Part shown: piece after piece, positions 5,315-11,022 of the stretch
Layout of the letters: the number at the start of each line of letters is the position of its first letter
Position numbering within the stretch: position 1 is the stretch's first letter
Assembly (NCBI GenBank): GCA_964625865.1
Contig: CAZVEV010000205.1
Location: forward strand, 1-11,022
Direction: 5' to 3'
From: CAZVEV01 sp964625865
Lineage (GTDB): Bacteria > Planctomycetota > Phycisphaerae > SM23-33
Length of the DNA stretch: 11,022 nt
Translations under genes and position numbers: made by a program
Notes under the pieces: model-generated
Told to the model about the DNA's origin: nothing
What the model saw: only the letters and a program-made list of their open reading frames with translations
Database searches by the model: none

Positions 5315-6679
5315 CTAGCCCCCGCGGGCGCGGCGCATGGTGATTGCGGCGATTAGCCAGAAGATTACGGCACCGGCGGCGATGGCGAATACGGGCTCCG
5401 CGCCCCATGCGAAGAGAAGGGGCACTGCGGCGCTGGTCCACAGGCCGCCGCCCATGAACGGTTCGTGGAGCAGTTGCTTGGAGGCGAACGCGTCGGCGGC
5501 GGGGGACTCGTAGTCCGGGTCGACCACGCGGAGCAGCAGCAGGCCCGTGGCGGTGACGCCCATGGACTGGCCCATCTCGGCGATTGAGCGTTCGAACCAG
5601 GCGTCGGGCAGGAGGCGCCGGGCCAGCACGACGACGCAGAAGACGTTCCATACGATCCCCGCGCCGACGATGATCGCGAAGGGCGCCAGCCCGGCGGTGA
5701 TCGCCTCGATGCGGATCATGGCGATGGCGGCGACGACCAGGAAGTCCAGCGCCGTGTTCTGGATGCGACGGGTCAGGCCCGGGTCGATCAGCTTGTGCCT
5801 GTCGAACCGGTCCTCGCACAACTGCACCACGAGCCCGCCGAGCATACACAGCGGAAACAGCGGGAAGCTCTTGGCGACCTTGTGGAACGTTGCGTTGCCC
5901 ACCGCCTCGTCGATCTGCAACATGCCCTGCTTGAGGGCGAAACCGATGCCGATCGCGACGCCCACCACCGCCAGGTGCAGTGTCAGCGATTCGATGGCGT
6001 CGGCCGATACCGTCAGTTTGCCCGCGCTGGGGCGGCGGTCGGGAGGAATGATGCCGACCGTGTTGTCCTCGGGGATGTTCTCGGGGTCCTGCCTCTTGAC
6101 GGTATAGCCCCGTCGCTGGGCCCAGTTAATCAGGGCCATGCCGACGACCACGGCGCTCATGATCCCCGCGGTGGCGCTGGCCAGGGCGAAGTCCTTGCCC
6201 TCGGTCCACTTCAGTTCCTTGAAGGTGTCGGCCATTCCGCCGGCGGTGCCGTGGCCGCCCTCGAACCCGACCGGGACAATCGCGCCGAACATGGCGGGCA
6301 GGTCCCAGAAGTGCTGGACCACCCCCAGGAACAGGCCCACTCCGACGACGTACTGGCCCCATGCAACGATCTGTCCGTACGCAAGTTGCGGTCCCGCGCG
6401 GCGGGCCAGCGTGCCCAGCTTCGGCAGGGCGACTCCCAGGAACAGGCAGGCGAAGACAATGTTGATCAGGAAGCCGGGCAGCTTGCCCCACCCGGCCGTC
6501 CAGAAGGCGACGGCGTCGCTCGACGGGCCGCCGCAGCACTGGATGATGATCAGGCCGACCAGGCCGGCGATGACGCAGGAGGGCAGGTACAGGGCGCGGA
6601 GCAGGGCGACCTTGGTCCGCAGGATGTGTCCGATCAGGAGGAGAAGGCACAGGGCGGTGAATGATGCAACGGCGCTCAC
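5315..6679 (-). CDS. gltS: sodium/glutamate symporter (ESS family)
   Basis: This 454-residue, strongly hydrophobic inner-membrane protein should import glutamate or a related amino acid with Na+. It opens with a membrane helix (residues 4-20) and shows LPSCVIAGLVGLI (32-44) and the paired family signatures GFEGGHGTAGGMADTF (138-153) and QSMGVTATGLLLLRVVDP (371-388), one in each half, as expected for the inverted-repeat fold. A hydrophilic central loop (about 186-228) separates the halves. It is about 50 residues longer than E. coli GltS. The start is GTG at 6679, with GGAG 6 nt upstream. It is followed after about 91 bp by the antitoxin gene, which has its own -10, so it is probably a single-gene unit. 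The family is secure; exact substrate specificity cannot be read from sequence. Confidence 0.9.
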   Translation of the reverse strand: MSAVASFTALCLLLLIGHILRTKVALLRALYLPSCVIAGLVGLIIIQCCGGPSSDAVAFWTAGWGKLPGFLINIVFACLFLGVALPKLGTLARRAGPQLAYGQIVAWGQYVVGVGLFLGVVQHFWDLPAMFGAIVPVGFEGGHGTAGGMADTFKELKWTEGKDFALASATAGIMSAVVVGMALINWAQRRGYTVKRQDPENIPEDNTVGIIPPDRRPSAGKLTVSADAIESLTLHLAVVGVAIGIGFALKQGMLQIDEAVGNATFHKVAKSFPLFPLCMLGGLVVQLCEDRFDRHKLIDPGLTRRIQNTALDFLVVAAIAMIRIEAITAGLAPFAIIVGAGIVWNVFCVVVLARRLLPDAWFERSIAEMGQSMGVTATGLLLLRVVDPDYESPAADAFASKQLLHEPFMGGGLWTSAAVPLLFAWGAEPVFAIAAGAVIFWLIAAITMRRARGG

Positions 6680-6738
6680 GATGGGCTCCGATCAGTTGTG
6701 TTCGCGGGTTCAGGGCGTTCGGGATGCGTTGAGATGAG

Positions 6739-6767
6739 ACAATAGCGGCGTGGGTGCGAGGATACAA
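6739..6767 (-). promoter_or_regulatory. possible promoter for gltS
   Basis: The minus strand has TTGTAT (6762-6767) and TATTGT (6739-6744) with a 17-bp spacer, 60 bp before the gltS GTG. Both hexamers are only fair matches to consensus, but the spacing is ideal and a terminator upstream (6881-6912) implies that gltS needs its own promoter. Confidence 0.4.
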
Positions 6768-6880
6768 GGGGGGACTTGTGTAACGAACGGACGCGAAGAA
6801 GCACGCTGCGTCGTGGGGCGCGAGGCGAAGTGAGACGGGGGTCCGGGAGCAGAAAGGGTCTGACGGGGCGCGGGCGCGCG

Positions 6881-6912
6881 AAACCGGCGCAACCCGGGGG
6901 TCGCGCCGGTTT
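6881..6912 (-). terminator. intrinsic terminator after the ferredoxin gene
   Basis: Perfect 10-bp arms AAACCGGCGC/GCGCCGGTTT surround 12 nt that can extend the stem by three to five more pairs. It lies 26 bp beyond the ferredoxin stop codon. The U-tract is short (TTT), but the stem is long and GC-rich. Confidence 0.7.
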
Positions 6913-6938
6913 GCGTCAAAACGTCTGCCGAAAGCCTG

Positions 6939-7109
6939 CTACTCTTCGACGATGGCTTCGACGGGGCAGGTGTCTACGCAACTGCCGCAGTCGATGCAGT
7001 CATCGGCGCTGATGGTGTAGTGCGGGTCGCCTTCGATGATCGCTTCAGAAGGGCAGGAATCCATGCACGAACCACAGGCGGTGCACTTGTCGGTAATCTT
7101 GTATGGCAT
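6939..7109 (-). CDS. 2[4Fe-4S] ferredoxin (small, bacterial type)
   Basis: This 56-residue protein carries two complete cluster motifs: C9-x2-C12-x2-C15-x3-C19-P and C38-x2-C41-x2-C44-x3-C48-P, the pattern of clostridial-type ferredoxins with two [4Fe-4S] clusters. It is acidic and soluble, ends in VEAIVEE, and should carry low-potential electrons in the cytoplasm between oxidoreductases such as pyruvate:ferredoxin oxidoreductase or hydrogenases; partner genes are not in the window. The length is typical and nothing is missing. The ATG at 7109 has GAGGAG 6 nt upstream. It appears monocistronic, with its own promoter (7220-7249), a structured leader and a terminator 26 bp after the stop. Confidence 0.96.
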   Translation of the reverse strand: MPYKITDKCTACGSCMDSCPSEAIIEGDPHYTISADDCIDCGSCVDTCPVEAIVEE

Positions 7110-7132
7110 TGCATACTCCTCGGGTTTTCCAA

Positions 7133-7200
7133 ACGTCCGCCCGGCCCATGCCGGGACACTCTCGATTTCTGTACACGTCCGTCCCGACCCATGCCGAGAC
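7133..7200 (-). repeat. tandem hairpin repeat in the ferredoxin 5' leader
   Basis: Two direct copies, 7133-7157 (25 nt) and 7175-7200 (26 nt), differ by one inserted base and two substitutions. Each folds on the minus strand into a 6-bp hairpin with loop ATGG (CCCGGC/GCCGGG in one, CTCGGC/GTCGGG in the other), followed by CGGACGT. The copy-specific changes keep pairing through G-U wobbles, which suggests that RNA structure is maintained. They lie between the promoter and the ferredoxin Shine-Dalgarno sequence. Function unknown. Confidence 0.6.
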
Positions 7201-7219
7201 TCTTTCTTAACGGTGGAGC

Positions 7220-7249
7220 ATATTACGCACTGTGCGGCGGGAAGTTCAA
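7220..7249 (-). promoter_or_regulatory. promoter of the ferredoxin gene
   Basis: The minus strand has TTGAAC (7244-7249) and TAATAT (7220-7225) with an 18-bp spacer. The predicted start near 7213 gives a leader of about 104 nt containing the two hairpin repeats. From here to the GH105 stop (7250-7437) I see nothing definite: no gene and no clear terminator. Confidence 0.65.
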
Positions 7250-7437
7250 GAGAACTTTTGGACGTGGTTCAGACGGCACGCCGGCGGGCTGTTTCTCTTC
7301 TGGGGTTGAGGGGTGGAAGTGCTTGCGTGTCAACAAGGTAGGGTGATTGGTGCGCCCGAGAAGATCTTCACAAGAGCGCGGGCCGGGCGCCAAAGTACCT
7401 CCCCGATCTCATTCCGTGGGACGTCAGGGGGCGTACG

Positions 7438-10400
7438 TTATCGGTCGAGTCCGCTCTCGGCGTAGGCGCAGGCGGCGTGGAGGAAGGCGCCGGTGCCCCA
7501 CGTGTAGGTGCCTGCCTTGCGGGCGACGTAGCCGGCTTTTCCGCTGGGGCCCGTGCCGGCCGAGACGCCCACCACGCGGCCGCGGGGGTCTACCTGCGTC
7601 GACAGGCCCGCCCAGGCGCGGCGCATGGCGTCGGTGTAGGGGACGTCGATGAGCTTGAGGTTCTTGCACTCGGCCAGGGCGAACAGGAACATCGCCGCCG
7701 CGGAGGTCTCGAGGTACGTGTCCGGCTGATCGAGCACGGTGTGCCACAACCCCGTTCGCCTGTCCTGCAGGCGGACGATGCTCGCCAGTTGCTTTCCGAA
7801 CGCGGCGGTGAGTCTCGCTCTGGCGGGCGAATCGGGCTTCTCGTGCTTGAGCACTTCGGTGTAGGACATGACGACCCACCCGTTGCCGCGTGCCCAGTAC
7901 GACGGCGTCCGCTTGCCGCTGCGCTCGTCCCACATGTGGTAGAACAGGCCTGTCCTGGCGTCCTGCAGATGCTTGGCGAAGACCTCCAGTTGCCTGACCG
8001 CCTCGGCTTGGAGTTTGGGTTCGCCCTTGATGCGGGCGGCGTGCGAGAAGACGGGGCAGCACATGTCCAGCGTGTCGACCCAGAGCTGCGGCTTGCCGTT
8101 GAAGTGGCTCAGCCCGCCGTCCCTGGTCCGCTCGGCCTTGGTGAGCATGAACGCGTTGATCTCGTCGGCCAGGGCGAGGTGGCGCTTGTCCTTCGTGACC
8201 TCGTAGAGCAGGAGCAAGGCGTGGCCGGGCCCCCAATGGCCGCAGTAGCCGCGCCGGCGCAGCGTGGTGGTGATGCCTCGCTTGTGCCAGTGGTCAGCGA
8301 AGTCGCGAACGAACTTCAGGTAGCGCTCGTCCTTGGTCAGCAGATACGCCCGCATCATGCCGGACAGCATCACGCCCTCGCCCCAGTCAAACGGGGGCGG
8401 CTTGGGGAAGTCCCGCAGGACCGCGTCGGCGACGGTCTTGACCAGGGCTCGCGGGTCGGCGGGTTTGGGCAGGGTCGGCTTGGCGGGCGCTTTGCCCTCG
8501 GGCGTGACGATCAGTCGCGTTTCGGCGCCCGGCTTCAGTGCGATCTCGATGCCCGCTTGCAGTTGCTCGCCGGTGAAGACCGCTTCGCTGCCGGCGGCGG
8601 GGTTGCGGACGGTGTACCGGCTGCCGGCTTGCGTGGTGAACCACTCGGGGAACTGGTTCAGGCGCGGCCAGTCCATCGGCAGGTGGAGGTTGACCTTGTG
8701 GCGTTGCTTGTCGAACAGCAGTCGCCCGGTCCACTGCTTGTCCGCCCGTGCGGTAACGTAGAGCGTATGGTCGGCCTGGACGGTGCCGTAGCGGACGTCG
8801 GACCGCCACGGGCGAACCGTCAGCCCGCGCGTCTTCCACAGGGCGTACATCAGCGAGGTCCGCGCGTTGTTGCCGTCGCCATGCCACCCCTCGATGACGC
8901 CGTCGGGGCGCTGCTTGCGCCACATCTTTGCGATGGTCGTGTCGATCCAGTCGCTGGCGGACGCGACCGGCTCGCGGTTCAGCAGGTTGATCGCGCCCTC
9001 GACGGTGTCGGCGTATTCGTCGGCGCTGCCCCAGTTGTGGCTGGAGTAGTGCTGCTTGAGATTCGTCAGCGGTTTCAGCACGGCGTCGCGATAGGCAGGC
9101 GTCTTGTCCACCAGGTAGACGGTGTACACGCCGTTGTACGTATAGCCCCACGTGTCGCAGATGCCCCGGTGCTTGCCCGTCTTGGGGTCCACCGACGCGT
9201 AGATCATGCCGTGCTCGTTCCGCCCGATCTCCAGGAGTCGGTCGAACATGGCGTGAATCGGCTTGCGGTAGGCGGTGCGCTTTTCCGGCGCGGCGACGCT
9301 GACGGTGGCGTACAGTTCGGCCAGCCCGGAGAAGACCTCCCCGCCGTGTGCGATCAGCCGAACGGCCGTCTTGCCTCGCAGCGGGTCGTGCCCGTCCAGC
9401 AGGTAGTAGTCGCCCAGTCGGATCGCGTAGTCGAGGTACTTCTTCTCGCCCGTCATCCAGTAGACGCGCGACAGGGCCTGCAGCATCTCGCCGTTGACCT
9501 CGGGGTCGGTCGACGGGATCGCCCCTCGCGGCGTCTTGACCGGCGCGCGAGCCCATATCTCGTCGATGATGCCCACCATCCGCTGCGACCACGGGCTTTC
9601 GCCCAGCCATTCGGTGACCGCAAGCAGACCGTCCTTGACGTACTCCGAGCCGCCGAAAATGATCGAGCCCAGGTCGGGCTCCGCCGTCGCGAACGCCTGC
9701 TTCGAGAACGACCACGTGTCGGGCAGTCGCCCGAGTCGGCTGGTCAGGCGCGTCTCCGTGCGAAGCATGTCCCTCATGCGCCCGTCGAAGAGCTTGCGAT
9801 CCGTCATCGCGGCGGTCAGGACCATGAACGGGTAGTTGTCGGCGGCCGAGTCCTTGGCATTCCAGATGTCGCGGCTGCGATTGAGATTCCGCGGGATCAG
9901 CCCGGTCTTCGGGTCGGCGTGCTTGAGCCACCCGTCCACGAAGCGCTGGCAGCGGAAGAAGGCTTCGTTCGCCTGGCGCCCGTGAAGCTCTGCCTGCATG
10001 AATGCCGCCTCCTGGGCGGCGTCGCTCATCGGCTTCGCAGGCGGCCGGGCGGGGCGGTCCCACTGCGGGCGCATCTCCGCAAACGCGCCGGTGCGGGGCG
10101 GCTGTCGTGTCGGCGCGGCCGGTGCGGGGGGCGCCTTGAACGTGATCCTGTGGGCGGGCGCCCTGGCCGGGTCCGGCAGGAACTCGGACGGCTTGCCGGG
10201 CACTCTCAGCCGCACGGCGGCAACGAAGCCCGCCTTCTCGGGGCCCTGTTTGAGCGTGATATCATAGCGTTTCAGCGCCTTGTCGCTCTTGCCCACGGGC
10301 ACGGCCAGCCACTTGAAGCCGTCGTATCCGCTACGGCTGAGACGGACCCGGCGCCCATTGATGACGGCAACGCCGCCGCGCGAGTCGTTCTTGCAGCCCC

Positions 10401-10614
10401 AGAGCAGTTCAAGCACGTGGTCGGGAGCCGGCGTCACGTTGATCGTCAGCGTAACCTCGCCGTGCCCCAGCCAGACGTACGGCGTGTCGGCGTATCGATA
10501 GGACGCCTTTTCGAATCGCACCCACGCGACGACAGTGTCGGCGGCGGGGCAAACGGTCGGCGTGGCTGCGGCGAGAATAAGCAGGGCAACTGCAATCCGT
10601 CGTGTCATGTTCAT
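7438..10614 (-). CDS. secreted two-module glycoside hydrolase, C-terminal GH105/GH88-type domain
   Basis: 1058 residues counted from the first ATG; the third-codon ATG (10608) is better spaced from the GGAG at 10617-10620 and may be the true start. Residues 1 to about 25 form a signal peptide (TRR, a hydrophobic core, then CPAAD). Residues 27-160 look beta-rich, then a Pro/Ala linker to 195. Residues 200-600 are helix-rich and barrel-like (DNYPFMVL 259-266, CDTWGYTYNG 486-495, GVIEGWHGDGNN 572-583), followed by a beta-rich stretch (605-705) and a linker. Residues 722-1056 match GH105 unsaturated glycuronyl hydrolases: FDWGEGVM 742-749, WVDTLDM 845-851 with D847 the probable catalytic acid, YWARGNGW 906-913, LWHTV 956-960, YLETSAA 967-973 and TWGTGAF 1038-1044. 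It likely removes unsaturated uronic acid from lyase-made pectin or similar oligosaccharides outside the cytoplasm; the substrate is inferred. Confidence 0.9.
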   Translation of the reverse strand: MNMTRRIAVALLILAAATPTVCPAADTVVAWVRFEKASYRYADTPYVWLGHGEVTLTINVTPAPDHVLELLWGCKNDSRGGVAVINGRRVRLSRSGYDGFKWLAVPVGKSDKALKRYDITLKQGPEKAGFVAAVRLRVPGKPSEFLPDPARAPAHRITFKAPPAPAAPTRQPPRTGAFAEMRPQWDRPARPPAKPMSDAAQEAAFMQAELHGRQANEAFFRCQRFVDGWLKHADPKTGLIPRNLNRSRDIWNAKDSAADNYPFMVLTAAMTDRKLFDGRMRDMLRTETRLTSRLGRLPDTWSFSKQAFATAEPDLGSIIFGGSEYVKDGLLAVTEWLGESPWSQRMVGIIDEIWARAPVKTPRGAIPSTDPEVNGEMLQALSRVYWMTGEKKYLDYAIRLGDYYLLDGHDPLRGKTAVRLIAHGGEVFSGLAELYATVSVAAPEKRTAYRKPIHAMFDRLLEIGRNEHGMIYASVDPKTGKHRGICDTWGYTYNGVYTVYLVDKTPAYRDAVLKPLTNLKQHYSSHNWGSADEYADTVEGAINLLNREPVASASDWIDTTIAKMWRKQRPDGVIEGWHGDGNNARTSLMYALWKTRGLTVRPWRSDVRYGTVQADHTLYVTARADKQWTGRLLFDKQRHKVNLHLPMDWPRLNQFPEWFTTQAGSRYTVRNPAAGSEAVFTGEQLQAGIEIALKPGAETRLIVTPEGKAPAKPTLPKPADPRALVKTVADAVLRDFPKPPPFDWGEGVMLSGMMRAYLLTKDERYLKFVRDFADHWHKRGITTTLRRRGYCGHWGPGHALLLLYEVTKDKRHLALADEINAFMLTKAERTRDGGLSHFNGKPQLWVDTLDMCCPVFSHAARIKGEPKLQAEAVRQLEVFAKHLQDARTGLFYHMWDERSGKRTPSYWARGNGWVVMSYTEVLKHEKPDSPARARLTAAFGKQLASIVRLQDRRTGLWHTVLDQPDTYLETSAAAMFLFALAECKNLKLIDVPYTDAMRRAWAGLSTQVDPRGRVVGVSAGTGPSGKAGYVARKAGTYTWGTGAFLHAACAYAESGLDR

Positions 10615-10633
10615 AGCTCCATGTTCTTCGGGT

Positions 10634-10810
10634 CTACAGTCTCTTGACGTAGGCGTAATCGAAAAAGGGAACAGATCGACTCGCGCCAGTCGCCATCGTG
10701 CGGTTGAAGTTGAGCCTGCGCCCGAGGTGAATCCCGCACCACACCGCTTGGCATTCTACTCCATCACACCCGCCCCGGCCAGACCCCTCCAGAACGCACG
10801 AGGCCGCCGC
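10634..10810 (-). pseudogene. short open frame without a start, possible gene remnant
   Basis: Upstream of the GH105 gene a minus-strand frame is open for 58 codons between two stops. It ends in a protein-like stretch (GIHLGRRLNFNRT, then RSVPFFDYAYVKRL, stop at 10634-10636). The only ATG is late (10696, leaving 20 residues), and no Shine-Dalgarno sequence supports a full gene. It could be the tail of a decayed gene, a repeated element, or chance. I do not recognise the product. Confidence 0.2.
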
Positions 10811-11022
10811 CTAAGCCCCTCGCCAGACGCCAGGCGGGTGGGGTGCCTATCGCCCGCCGGACGCGGCCAGACCCCCTCCATGCCCCTCAGGCCGCACGCT
10901 ACGACGGCATCCAACCGTCGCACACTGGCAAACTCCGGGGACATCAAAACTTCGGGGACATCATACTTAACTAGTGCCCGTGCGGAAATGCACAACAATT
11001 GTATTTTTAAGCAGTTATGTGC
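10811..11022. other. intergenic right edge with a short direct repeat
   Basis: No supportable gene. The 11-mer cggggacatca occurs twice, at 10936-10946 and 10953-10963, 17 bp apart, and the second copy is followed by tacttaact. From memory, GGGGACATCATACTT-like strings flank Y1/RAYT-type transposase genes in many environmental bacteria, so a mobile-element end may lie here. The last ~60 bases are locally A/T-rich, which could mark a regulatory region of a gene beyond the window. Confidence 0.35.

Noticed and set aside
6974..7192. 72-codon minus-strand frame overlapping the ferredoxin gene
   Set aside because: It is out of frame with a perfect eight-cysteine ferredoxin and covers its leader hairpins; it has no recognisable features.
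7477..10647. 1056-codon open frame on the plus strand
   Set aside because: It is the exact antisense of the GH105 gene in a GC-rich region. Its translation is rich in Arg, Gly and Val with no recognisable motif, while the minus-strand frame has a signal peptide and family motifs.
10756..10998. 80-codon minus-strand frame at the right edge
   Set aside because: Arg/Gly-rich, with no Shine-Dalgarno sequence or motif, and it runs through the direct repeats; probably spurious.

Overview
The window looks like a piece of a GC-rich bacterial chromosome. It is probably from Planctomycetota, perhaps a Phycisphaerae-like lineage; this is inferred from memory of 16S signatures and from the gene content (secreted GH105-type enzyme, small PIN module, separate rRNA promoters), and was not checked by any search. 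Every gene I can support is on the minus strand, so transcription runs from right to left and the layout below follows that direction.

Right edge (about 10,615-11,022): no convincing gene. It holds an open frame without a good start and a short direct repeat of a kind I associate with small transposable elements. Next comes a very large secreted protein (7,438-10,614) with two helical-barrel-like halves, the C-terminal one an unsaturated rhamnogalacturonyl/glucuronyl hydrolase (GH105/GH88 type). Then a 56-residue 2[4Fe-4S] ferredoxin (6,939-7,109) has its own promoter, a 5' leader with two near-identical hairpin repeats, and a strong terminator. A sodium/glutamate symporter (gltS, 5,315-6,679) follows, then an antitoxin/PIN-toxin pair (4,593-5,223).

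The left half is translation machinery: ileS, encoding isoleucyl-tRNA synthetase (1,307-4,285), and the first ~563 nt of a 16S rRNA gene (1-563), which runs off the left edge. The 16S gene is served by two tandem promoters and a structured ~385-nt leader.

The most interesting element is the ~235-nt leader between a near-perfect sigma-70 promoter (4,522-4,549) and ileS. It encodes an unannotated 36-codon peptide (4,369-4,479) with a good Shine-Dalgarno sequence and four isoleucine codons (ATT, ATA, ATC, ATC) within seven codons near its end. Its stop codon lies inside a segment that can pair with the 5' arm of an intrinsic terminator placed just before the ileS ribosome-binding site. This is the architecture of leader-peptide transcription attenuation: ribosomes that stall for lack of Ile-tRNA(Ile) would let the antiterminator form and ileS be transcribed. 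No T-box motif is visible. The IleRS C-terminus also shows a damaged zinc site, with one cysteine of each CxxC pair replaced.
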